Assembly (NCBI RefSeq): GCF_016545825.1
Contig: NC_052614.1
Coordinates: 992,001 to 1,056,000, forward strand
Reading direction: 5' to 3'
Source: Eucalyptus grandis
Taxonomy: Eukaryota; Streptophyta; Magnoliopsida; Myrtales; Myrtaceae
DNA: 64,000 nt
Under the pieces are notes generated by a model. The model did not search any database and was not told the origin of the DNA. It saw only the letters and a program-made list of their open reading frames with translations. Position numbers and translations under genes: made by a program. Shown here piece after piece: positions 21,976-33,476 of the stretch (positions are counted from its first letter, which is position 1; each line of letters starts with the position of its first letter).

Positions 21976-23307
21976 GATTATGACGAAACTTTCTCACCAG
22001 TGGCCATGCTAAAATCCATTCGGATTATGTTGGCTATAGCTGCACACCTTGATTATGAGATATTCCAGATGGATGTCAAAACGGCTTTTCTAAATGGTTT
22101 TCTCGATGAGGACATCTATATGGAACAGCCACAGGTTTTGAATCCAATAGTGAAAAACAGAAGGTGTGTAAGCTTAAGAGATCCATTTATGGACTCAAAC
22201 AAGCCTCCAGAAGTTGGAACATCCATTTTGATAAGGTAGTCAAATCGTTTGGCTTCATCAAAAATCCGGATGAACCTTGTGTATATAAGAAGATCAGTGG
22301 GAGTGCAATTGCATTTCTGGTTTTGTATGTCGATGATATACTTTTGATTGGAAATGATGTACCAATGATATCATCGATAAAACTATTCTTGTCACAGAAA
22401 TTCTCCATGAAAGATTTAGGAGAGGCAACCTACATTTTAGGTATCAAGATCTATAGAGATAGATCAAGACGATTGATTGGCCTCTCACAATCTACGTACA
22501 TAGACAAAGTGTTAACATGGTTTAACATGCAATGTTCCAAGAGAGGATTATTGCCTTTTAGGCAAGGGATCCGTCTTTCTAAGGAGATGTGTCCCAACAC
22601 TCCTGAAGAAAGAGAGCGGATGGCAAAGATACCATATGCATCCGCTATTGGAAGCATAATGTATGCTATGCTATGTACTAGACCTGATATTGCGCATGCT
22701 GTAAGTATTACCAGCGGATATCGTCGATCCGGAGAAGAGCACTGGATAGCAATCAAGAATATTCTTAAGTACTTGCGAAGGACTAAAGATTTATTCTTGA
22801 TATATGGAGAAGGAGAATTTAAAGTTGTAGCTTATACTGATTCCGATTTTCAATCGGATCCTAATGATTATAAGTCTACATATGGGTTTGTCTTTACATT
22901 CAATGGTGGTGCAGTTAGTTGGAAAAGTTCCAAACAAAGTATAACTGCTGATTCCACTACTGAGGCAAAGTATGTAGCTGCTTCTGAAGCAGCAAAGGAA
23001 GCCGCTTGGATGAAGAAGTTTATTTCTGAACTTGGAGTCGTTCCTTCAATTGAGCAACCGATCACATTGTTTTGTGACAACAATGGGGCGATAGCTCAAG
23101 CTAAGGAACCAAGGTCTCACCAAAGTCCAAGCATATTGAGAGACGCTTCCATCTCATCGAGAAATTGTTGGGAGAGGTGATATTGCCTTGCAGAAAATTG
23201 CCTCAGCAGAAAACGTGGCAGATCCCTTAACTAAGGCCTTACCTCAGTCTTCTTTTGAAAGACATATTGACAAAATGGGTTTGAGGTACCAGACAACTTG
23301 GCTTTAG
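21976..23307 (+). pseudogene. Copia-1 reverse transcriptase and RNase H remnant
   Basis: RT motifs are QMDVKTAFLNG, KRSIYGLKQASR and the catalytic YVDD at 22326-22337. RNase H follows with YTDSDF, STTEAKYVA and FCDNNGAI. Single-base losses near 22135, 23124 and 23158 split the domain into several frames. The ancestral stop is TAG at 23305-23307. Confidence 0.87.
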
Positions 23308-23310
23308 TGC

Positions 23311-24668
23311 AAGTGAGAAATTGTTGGATGTATGCCCTAAAGCTACTATGTAATGGCTACATATTAGGGATTTCAGTTGTACTTTCATTATTATTATTTA
23401 ATTAATTAATGGCAATGACATATTCATTCATTTGTCCAATTATTTTATATTGATGAATGATTCCATAAGATCAGTTGCAACTAGACCTATTCTTGAGACG
23501 TCAAGAATATATGTGACGGGTTCATAGTTAGACTAAATCTTTAAATCGTTCCCGGTCGATGGATTATTAAGTGGATATTAATAATCCTGTTGAGACCGGT
23601 GTGTTCTTAACTTCGCCATTAAGTATTGGATACTTAAGGGAATGATGAGTCACATGTCATTGGGTATTATGATGCCTGAGTTAGAACACGGGTGTTTGTA
23701 TTAGACAAATTCACTGAACGTGACGCATATGGAACGATTAGCGACATGGAAGCTTTTAGCGTGGTCAATGTCTAATTGTTCATGCTTTGGTCTTGTGTAA
23801 ATAATCCTTAGACCTGAGGCACAGTGTTAACTTGTGTATCGAACAACTATGGTTCACGGGTGCACATAATGCCGGGTCGTCGATCCATCTTTATACTTGA
23901 TGGTCATAGTTTGTTCATATACGAAGTTACACGTGTGCGCAATATGGAATCTGTCTCCTTGTTATATGCAAGGTATGATAATGATGTCCTATGCGATCTA
24001 ATTGTGACACTGCATTAAAATCCTCGGCCGAGGTTATAACCGAGAATAAATTGTTTATGTCTCGAATAAAATGCATGTCAATTAGATTTGTGCATATGAT
24101 CGAATTAATGACTTGACAAATATTCCATGGTCTTTATTCGATCGGGACATAGTAAGACAGAGGGATTGAATTACACTGTAGCCAAAGCTGATAGGTTTAT
24201 TATGTTCTTAAAATATTCACACTATCTGGGTAGCCATGACATATTGCTAGATGTCAATCGTGGCTTGTAGGACCTAAAAGATTAATCGGGACAATTAATT
24301 CTTTTGGAAGTACTAATGTGTTAGTACAAGTCTTACTACCAGCTTAGTGATGAACCTAGGGATGTCACACACCATAAACAATTAGGATGACATGGAACAA
24401 GAGAGAAATATTATTGCAAATGTGTTTGCAATTACTGCAATCGAATTGAGTCGATTTGAAATTAAATTAAATGAGATTTTATTTAATTTGTATTATAGTC
24501 ACGAGCCTACTTGCATATGTTGCATATGACGCACACACATGCCCAAAGTGGATATATGTTAACATACCCCAATTGTGTACTTTCATTATTATTATTTAAT
24601 TAATGGCAATGAATTGACTAAATGGGTTTGAGGTACCAAACAAGTTGGCTTTAGTACAAGTGGGAGAT
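23311..24668 (+). other. Extra segment between Copia-1 pol and 3' LTR: LTR-like start and duplicated 3' module
   Basis: After the pol stop, a polypurine-like run (23311-23320) is followed at 23322 by TGTTGGATGTATGCCC, a typical Copia LTR start but of a different subtype from this element's own LTRs. About 1.3 kb later the end of the pol region is repeated: 23268-23341 and about 24616-24688 are close copies. A second shared block lies at 23379-23416 and 24577-24612. The segment therefore looks like a foreign or ancestral 3' LTR piece followed by a second 3' end, as expected from template switching or recombination between related elements. No gene is seen. Confidence 0.65.
24658..24667 (+). 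other. Copia-1 polypurine tract
   Basis: AAGTGGGAGA lies one base before the 3' LTR. It would prime plus-strand DNA synthesis. Copia-2 has the same tract. Confidence 0.8.
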
Positions 24669-25379
24669 TGTTAGATATATGCCCTAAATTAATTAATTGA
24701 TTAATTAAAGTGGCACACAAATACGCGCATATGCACGCACGAATTCGTGCATAAACGGTCAGCAGTTGCTGACCGTTCCATTCATGCACGATCGTGCTCG
24801 TGCATGAGAATGAGGATCAGCAACGGTTGATGATCCCACGATCGGCAACCGTTGCTGATTCGTGTATAAATATTAAAAAAAAAAAAAAAGCTGCAAAAGG
24901 TTGCAACATAGAGAGATCTTCTGTGGGTGTGTGCTGTTTTGGTTTTTTAGAGAAAATGGGTTGCTAAAAATCAAGAGAAACGTGTGTGTTCTTGTATTCT
25001 TCAAGAGAGGAGAAAGTATAGTGTTTTCTCATTCGGGCCGTGACTATAATACATTGAGGATACGTTGGATCATTTCCACGTGATTGCTAGCACGATCAAA
25101 GTGGAGAATATCCGAAGGTTCTCTCTTCCGTTCGACGTTCGTTGTTGGTGTGTCTGAACTAGAGGTCCGACGCTTGTGGGACTCGGGTTGTAGAACATCC
25201 GAACCGACTCGTTTTCAAAGCGCGCTTCGAGAGGTAATTCGTTTAACTTCCTTTCATGTTTAGATATTTGATTGAAACGCACGAACAACGCCTTAGGAGA
25301 ATCATGTGTAAAATATATCTTTGTTTCCGCTGCGTTTATTTCGTTAATTTTTCTTATACATGATTTATGAAACCTAACA
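24669..25379 (+). repeat. Copia-1 3' LTR (711 bp)
   Basis: Same ends as the 5' LTR (TGTTAG...CTAACA), followed by the AGTTA duplication. It lacks one 42-bp hairpin unit, and its third hairpin is disrupted by loss of 4 bp. Confidence 0.93.
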
Positions 25380-25579
25380 AGTTACAAATAGAGCAGAAGG
25401 TACAAGAGTAACATATTCTTATTTTAAACATCTTCAAAATTCTAACAAGAGGTTTACTCTTCATCCCTACAGATAGAAACTCCTAAGAAGCATCAAAGTT
25501 CCTGGTATGTTGCCACACATAAGTGCCATGATCTTGGTCGGTATCTACATCATCTTAGGACCTCACACTTTATTCTGAT

Positions 25580-28500
25580 TCAATAGGAATACCTTCTGAT
25601 GTGTTTGAAAGTGGTTCTTCTTGATGGGATATCACCAACCGGTGGGAACGTCTCTTCAACAGGTTGATCGGCAACCTCATGTTGTGCAGTTGTTGATTGT
25701 TTCTTCCTAAATTTATAGGATGCTATCACAGCTACAGTTGAAGTGATGCCCGTGATAAGAAAGAGACCACGGAAGCTGTATGAGTCAAGTCTAGCAACTT
25801 TTGTTGCAGAATCTTGGTTTGTGAATAAGGAACGATTTTGAAACCAATTTTGGCTTATCAAGTGAAGTTTTCCATCTTCTCTCAATTTTGCAATCGATGC
25901 AGAAATGTCAGGGACTAAAGGCGACCCCTTAGGAAAAACCTGCATAGAAAGGGACTGAGAATCATTGATTGGATCGATCCCAATATATTGACTCAACTGT
26001 ATATAGAAAAAGAGACTTACAAAGCCAAATCCATTGGTGCTTTTGTATGAGGGCTCAACCATGGTGTATTGAGCAGAGTACTTGGAAAGGAAGACCTTTA
26101 CATAAGGAATTTCATCAATAATTGCTGAGACACCACCATTCCGGCTTCCATCTCTCAGAGCATTCACACTATCTTCAACGGTATCCAAAGGGGCAAAAGA
26201 GGGGTTTTTGAATGGTAGATTGATCAGATCTGTCTTAATAAGTTTACTGTCGACATTGGAACCGATAGATTCACCCTTTGGCAAGGACTGAAGCTGATGA
26301 ACTGTTAGCATTGAGCTCAGGTTTGCAGTGTAACTGGAAGTTAGTATTAGAACTACAAACAGCCATACGATCACCACAACTTTGGACAAGTTGCTGATTA
26401 ATTTTTCCCCTGCAAACCACGAGATGACAATTTAGTTCGTACTATATCAACTCACACCATTATTGTACAGCAGGGTATAAATATCCAGAGAAAGAACTGA
26501 GCATATTCTTTCTGCCTTCTCAATATGCACTATCTTTTACTTCTTTTGCCCTGAAATCTGGGTTTAATTCTAAGAACCGTATATTGCTGGGGAAACCTTG
26601 ATCTCGTACCCAGTTAATCCACTCATCATAAGAAATGTTAAAGCAGGACATGAACATCAAAAACATATAGAAAGAGTCAGTACTTTGCTCAAAATATAGC
26701 GTCGAAAACGAATACCACATCACCATCCCAATTTGTTGAGCTAATGGTCCCTTGAACTCATTGTTGTCACCGTGCTCAATTGTCCACACTACGCATCCCG
26801 TGAAGACAAAGAAAGCACCTATGACTAACCACAGATCCACCGTGAGAGGCTGTAGAAATATCCACATGTTTGTGCTTCGTGATGTCTCGATAGGCACGAT
26901 CATCGCTACTCCAGTTTCTGTGAAAGGCATTGTGAAGTCCACATACGACGATCTATTTCCTGTGATGGTTATATCACCCACCGCTGCATCATATTGCTAC
27001 ATCATATTGCCAAGGACCCAAAAGAAATGGTCAGTACATTTCATAAACAATGTATATGAGCATACCAGCACATACAGTTGCAAATACGCTCGGGCACTTC
27101 AACCTGCATCACTCAATTTCTTTTGCTAACATTCTTTTCCCTGATTTATATAGAGTAATCGAGTTGTCTCAGGGATTGGCACCTTGATAACCCTTATCCT
27201 GACTATGCTTACTATCATGTGGAACATATTAAACAATTACTGTCCTAGACTTATCATGTGAAAGATATTTGGCTCCAAGAATAGTAGTTTTTGCATGCAC
27301 AATTATGTAAAAGGAAATTCATCTTGCGTGGTCTAATCTCACTGCTGCATCTTGACTGACTATTAATTCCCTAATTAAAATGTTTTACTACAAGTTTTAT
27401 CAAATAATTTTAAATTCTTATGTTTAATGAACAAAATGTCATGTTTATGTACTTGGATGTGCTATTTATCTGGTGTTATTTCTTGCATGGAAGCAGAACA
27501 TATTATCTGGTGTTATTTCTTCCTCAAGGTGTACTGGGTTCATTCAAGATCACCTGAAGGTATACATGGTAGATCAGATCCTCATAATAGCTTCCAGTCG
27601 TTGAATCTGGGAAGGGAATGAAGTCAAATTTTACTTCATAAGGCAACAAATCAATTGCAGCCTTGAAAACATCTATGCAGAAGCCCGTTACAATTGTCGC
27701 ATTTTTCTCGGGATCGAGTTCCACTCCCACCAGTTCTTTAAAACCTTTTTTAAATGGAACTCCGATTCTCATTCTCTTCCCAGTCTTTGGCATAACCCTT
27801 TGACCTTTTGGTACAGCCGAGGATGATCCAGGCCATCCAATAGAGCCCATTTTTCTTAGAGAGGGTGATTGAGTTGCAACGTTAGACCTATTTAGCCCTT
27901 GCGTCATCCCATTCCATTGGGTCCAAAATCCGATTCTCTTGACTCTTCCAATAACATTAACTATTTCAAATGCTAGCGGTTGTTGCAGCTGTCCATTCTT
28001 AAGTTGAATTTCCCCACTTAAACCCGTGAACTTGCCACGTAGAATTGTGTGGACTAGATCGGACCCTGTTCGTCTTGAGTGAATGGCAGCAAGATGAGCA
28101 AGCTCATTTGCAGAATCATTCTTCTGCATAGAAGTTGTTGGACCTAAATGATATGCTGCTTTGGCCAAAGCCCAGACAGAATCATAAGCCCATAAGCAAT
28201 ACACATTTACTTCAGGAATTTGATGATGCTGGTTTGTGAAGAAGTTGTTCCTCCACTTCATTGAGAAGTTGTGAAGCCGCTCTGAGGGTGGAATAGAAGG
28301 TCTAATTCCTATGACTCCTTGCATCGAGTCTAAAACCGACCGATCCATCACAGGCAGCTCGTTTACTATCCCATCAGTCACAATCCAACCATAGCCTGTA
28401 CTCATCATTCCCAACTCATTAACCTTAATAAAAAACCGAGATGCGAGGGAAGCAGACATATGGACAATAAATATATTGGCAGACAGAGCCATCAGTTTAT

Positions 28501-29452
28501 AGAGTTGGGCTTCGACATATATGTCCCTGGCTTGTGGTGGAAGGACGGTCCGATGCGCCACGCGAGCATTGCCTTCATGCAACGCGAGAAGAAGATCAGG
28601 TATGATTCCGTTTCCATAGGAACTGTCCTCATGTATTATAACCAATTCTCTCCACCCGAATTTTTGAACTAGAGCAGCAATTGCTCCAACCTGGGAATTA
28701 TCATTAGTTGTCATTCGGATAAAGTTTGGATTTTTCTCTCTGGACAAGAGAGGGCTACTAGCAGAAAAGGAGATGATAGGCACTCTATCTCCCAGTTCTC
28801 CCAGAAGCTCGGCTTCTTCAGATGTTTGTGGGCCTATCAGTGCCTCGACTTGTTCATTCTCCAAGAGCTCCACAGCTGCTCCAAATGACAATAAATAGAT
28901 CAATTCTAATCACAAGTACTATATGGCAAGTCTTCTCTTCTTTAGCTGAGCCCCAAGTCACAAAATTAAAAATATCGCTAGCTCATACGAACCGTTTGTT
29001 GCCTTTTTACATACTAATATGTGATTGTGAACCTCATCATATTTGTCAGCACCGTGAATGGTTTTATGTAGTGGCAGAGTGAGTGTACTTCCCCGCATCG
29101 TGTGGCTTGAGGGCGTGTGCAATGAATGACAGCACTGGAGAATCAACGAGAACTCACCTGAAGATAGAGCTTTCAGAGGCTGCCCCATGGAATTCCTAGG
29201 ATGCAGAATCAACTTCAGGGGATGGTTAATGTGCGACGGCGAGGCGTTCAAGTCAGAGATGGCCATGGTCATGCATTGTTGGGCCATCTCCCCAACTGGT
29301 GAGTCCATATCAAGAATCACTCCAACATGGATATGATGAGGACGATGATGACTGTTTTGAGCCATCGACCAACCAAAGGAACTGAAGGCGTGTAACATCG
29401 CCGGCAAAATGAACATACTCACCATTTTCACCGACGCCATTGTCAGCTTCAT
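25580..29452 (-). CDS. GLR gene C, complete glutamate receptor-like channel (892 aa)
   Basis: Exons are 29158-29452, 27554-28875, 26684-26996, 26021-26409 and 25580-25939, with GT/AG introns of 282, 557, 274 and 81 bp. The start is the ATG at 29452, giving the signal peptide shared with A and F. An in-frame upstream ATG at 29692 would add 80 residues but is not conserved in A. Domains: amino-terminal LIVBP-like domain ([14 protein letters not shown]), S1 with its arginine ([13 protein letters not shown]), M1 ([17 protein letters not shown]), pore ([12 protein letters not shown]), M3 ([12 protein letters not shown]), S2 ([19 protein letters not shown]) and M4 (GLFLITGIT). The protein should be an amino-acid-gated cation channel, most like plant clade II GLRs. 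The last intron is in frame and stop-free, so its retention would insert 27 residues into S2. Copia-1 lies about 200 bp past the stop codon. Confidence 0.9.
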
Positions 29453-30992
29453 AGTTCCACAAAGTTTGGAGCCTAAGATCTCCAGCAAGTGTTCTTGATA
29501 ATGGTCAAGATAATCGTTTTCTAAAAGAAATGTTACGTCTCCAGCGGGTACTCCGAAATATCCGAAGCCAAATGGGAAAGAGTTGACAAATATCTGCAAG
29601 GTCTCAGCTTGTCGGCAAATAGAGGTACGGTCAGAGTCGTGTTTCCAACCGTCAGTGTGTGAATGGGCGACTCTATGGTATCCAGAAGGCATCGCGGCTC
29701 ATGGACTTTTCTGTTGACTGACTCAAGTCCGTTACATTTCAATTCAACAATCGAAAATTAGGACACGGTACTTCTTGGGAATTCTAAATGGAGCCCTCGA
29801 AGCAATTGGCATTTAAATTCCGAATCCGATAATAACACAAGTGATTCTTAAATTTTGACCCAAGATGAATACGTGTGCCAATCCCTCTAATTTCATTGGC
29901 AGCTGCATATTACCACAAAGTCCAGCAAATTTGATGGTGGTAATGTTGACAAGTCGTCTTCAGGAAAGTCGAGTCTTACGCGTCCAGCAAATTTCCTTCG
30001 AAATTTCTGAAGCCAAATGGAAAAGTTGGAGAAATTTTTTCAAGGTCTCAACAGTTTAGTTGTTTGAAAGCTTGATTAAAGTCTGCTACGCCATTTTCAA
30101 TAAGTTAATTCAAGATACTGATCTTAATATGTCTAGCATTACTCTTAATACTTTAGGTTTCACTAATTATCGTGGCTAACTTTTTCAATGTCTATTTCTT
30201 GAACTTATTTTAGGCTTCGTTTGTTTTATGAAAAATGAATGATTTAAAATATTTTTCTAAAAATAATATTATGTATCGCTTGAAATAATTAACCTACAAA
30301 AGCGTTTTCATTATTGATAACAATTTATGTTTAAATTTATTCAGGGACAACGGAAATATTTATTGGATTATATAAGCAATCATGTTTAAAAAAAATGTAT
30401 TCCAAATCATTCATTTTTTATGAAACAAATAGAGCTTGAATGTATATTTGCCATCTAATCAAATCTTGCTTCCAACGTAGCTATTCTGTAGTTGATAATT
30501 TCTATAAGAATTGTAAGTTTCTATAATTTATGGTAAAAAAAAGTGACTAGCAAATAGCAATTTCTTCGAAGACTTGTTAGTGATTTACCAACTTTCATAC
30601 GAATTCACCGATGCTTATTTGATTTTTTTTTTTGTCAATTTCCAACTTCTCTAATAACTTTCCGACTTTTATTTACGTAACTTATCAACACTTTATATTT
30701 ATCTTTTCTTATATGAAATTACCAACATTAATTTAAGTGACAAAACAATTTATCTACAATTAAATTTACAATTAGTTTTATGTGATCTACTATTATTAAG
30801 TACTTTACCAACGTTTATAAGGTTGTTTGAAAATTACAAACCTTTCTAATAACTTATTTCTATTTGTGTAACTTACCTCCTTTTAAGTTTACCAACTCCT
30901 ATCAATTTAGCAACCTTAATTTAAGTGACTTACTCATTTGTCTCCTATTAGGTTACGAACCTGCTTTACCAATCTTTATTTGAGTCACTTAC

Positions 30993-30994
30993 AA

Positions 30995-31034
<40 letters not shown>
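30993..31034. repeat. (TACA)n(TA)n microsatellite
   Basis: Three TACA units lead into about 15 TA units, followed by a T-run. The paralogous site at 59109-59190 carries a much longer (AC)n(AT)n tract, so this is a fast-changing marker between the two duplicated blocks. Confidence 0.9.
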
Positions 31035-31042
<8 letters not shown>

Positions 31043-32491
31043 TTGGTTGTTTGTAAATTACCAAATTTTTTGATAACTTACTAACATTTATGTGCATAGT
31101 CAATCAGTTTTTTTTTAAAAAAAAAAAATCTACCAACCATAATATCAAATTACTGACCTTTATTTGAGTGATTTAATAATTTTTCTCGTATTAAATTACC
31201 AACTAACTGGATGTCACCACAACTTATTTGAGTGACCTATCAACATTTATTGAGCCGCTGGTAAATGGATATTAACATTGTCACAACTACCCTATTTTTA
31301 AGACCAGTTTGTCATGCAGAAGGGAGGAAGCGCAGACAAAGCCAAGTAATCTAAGCGAGAAGTAAATGCAGAACTAGACATAGAGGAAAGATCAAGGAGA
31401 TGTTCCACTACGATCAAGGTGAAGATAATGTAATCGCTCGGATCACACACTCATTCAAGTGTTTCCTGACCACGGCTCTACAAAGCTCTTACTTGAGTCA
31501 GGCTTAACGTTACAATCCAAATAATTAAAAAAAAAATCATGTTTAATTTGGTCCATGCACGACCCCACTGAAGGGACTGGCTGTCCAAAATCCTCTTAGC
31601 CTAAATCTGCTTTACTCTCTAACCCAAAATTAATTCTTAAACTTCTTCAAGAAGATTCCAAAATGAGGAAACAAATCCACTACTAATCACCTTAGACCGT
31701 TAGAAATTTAGTTTGAATGAATGTAAATTGTTGCAAGATAAAAAAGTTTAATCTAAATTTGGAATATACTTTCCAAAAGACTCATGGACTGAAAGTTATT
31801 TCATATTGTTCGTTATTTAGTAGTGTATTGTCAATATCTATTTTATAGGATGTATGAGCTTAATTAGAAATTAATAACAGGAACTTGAGGTTGAAAATTT
31901 TACAACAGTGAGAAATCATCAACGAAGGTTTCTTTCCTCTTCTACTGATCGATTAAGTTTAAGCATTGGACTAGAATATAAAGCAACGCAACGTTAGAGA
32001 TCAAATCAACCGACCGAGCAGTTAAGATATCAACAAGCTAAATGCTTCAATGAAATTAAATTCTACGTATAGAGCTCACTTTCTTTTACTTTTTTTTTTG
32101 AAAGATTTTTTTGAGCTCTCGTGTCACAGAATCTCCATCCATTTAAAATAGTCATATGTGGCATGTGCTAAGTAATAATTGGCCTGAGGGGACGGAGAAG
32201 GACTTACAAAATACAATTTTGTACTGTATGCGGTATGCTCTCTTTAGGCTCGTCTTTACTCCCAAACTTGAGGGCCGCTAAGGACTATGGCGCCAAAACT
32301 CAGGCATGACTTTGGAGTTGCTTGCAGAAGTATCAGCATTTTGTCATCCTAATCATTGTGAAAACAAGCAATCGAATAATAAAATAAACAAAATAAGAAA
32401 ATAATTCAGACATTGGATTTATATAATTCAATAGATATGACCTACATCTATTGGACAGCAGAGTAGAATTGCACCATAAGTCAAACAATAT

Positions 32492-33476
32492 TGTTGATAC
32501 CCAAGTTTACCCCCCGAAGCACGTACTGATCACGAAGAAGTTTTAAATGAAACGTCCCATTTTGATTCATGAAATTATTGTAAAGCAGTTCTCGTGAAGG
32601 CTACTTAACTAAGCCTTGACGGAATTATAGGAGCTAAACTCACAGTTAATGGCTGAGAAATTAATTACCACGAGTCAAGCTATAAGGATGATGTGTTGAA
32701 TTTGAAGATTAAGTAGGATTAACACTAGAATCCAAACAAAAATAACTATTGCGAGAAATGTGCGTAGAAATAGGAAACGGTTATTTGCTTGAAGGGCAAG
32801 CTACATGAGCATCATCAGCAGGTCAAGAAGCAGTTGCTAAAGTATAAGGACCTCCAGGGGGGAAAGAAACACGTGGAGATTGTAAAGAGTGGTGCCCAAG
32901 AAGGGACAACCGACTAAGTAACGTCGGCTCCTTATAAATACCATAGTTTTTCCACTGAGAAGCCCTCTTGTGAAAAACACAACAATCATCTTTATTTTAT
33001 CTTTATTTTATTGCTTCTTAGTTGTAGCTTTCAAGATTCCTGTCGTTGATTAGATTCTGATGTGTATCTCCATTTGGTCCAGCATTGTTGATTAAATTAT
33101 GGTGCTATTCCATAGCGTTGTTTATTAGATTTTGGCGTTGTGCTTATATCCAGAAGTATTGTTGTTGATTTGGTTCCATCTTTACACCTAAAGTAAGCTA
33201 TGATGTTAATTATCTTCTGTCATCATTTGAGTCCAGAGCATAGGCTACCTATCTATTTGTGCTTAGATTACGTCATTGATTAAATTCTGGACCTATTTGT
33301 CTTTGAGTCATTTGGGCATAAGTTGTTAGAGTTATATATACAAGTTGAGAATAAAACTCCATTTCGCATTTGACATTCTCTGTCCAAATTCAACACAGAA
33401 CTTGAGTCTTCTATAATAAAATCAAAACGTAGCGTTTGGTAAAAAGTTATTCACTTGAATCAAAACTAGTGAAAAA
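32492..33476 (+). mobile_element. LTR-like insertion, copy 1 (about 985 bp)
   Basis: Begins TGTTGATACCCAAG, a common start of plant LTRs, and has a promoter-like CCTTATAAATACC at about 32932-32944. The A-B spacer aligns on both sides but has no such insert (near 2195). That places the right edge near GATA at 33477. The flanks (AATAT left, GATA(T) right) are compatible with a worn 5-bp duplication. No coding sequence was found, so it may be a solo LTR. The right terminus is not a clean CA. Confidence 0.5.

Larger units (their letters stand above)
17223..25379 (+). mobile_element. Copia-1, full-length but broken Ty1/Copia LTR retrotransposon
   Basis: The element is bounded by TG...CA LTRs and a perfect AGTTA duplication (17218-17222 and 25380-25384). 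In order it has a 5' LTR, an initiator-Met tRNA primer site, a long leader, gag with a CCHC knuckle, protease, integrase, reverse transcriptase and RNase H, a 1.3-kb extra segment, a polypurine tract and the 3' LTR. Integrase before RT defines Ty1/Copia. The two LTRs differ by roughly ten substitutions and three indels in about 711 aligned bases, so the insertion is fairly recent, yet gag-pol has at least six disabling changes. It lies about 200 bp past the stop codon of gene C, in the opposite orientation. Confidence 0.93.

Noticed and set aside
29453..29692. Longer GLR C protein starting at the in-frame ATG at 29692
   Set aside because: It would place 80 residues before a normal signal peptide, and the frame is not kept in A. 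The ATG at 29452 is shared by A, C and F.
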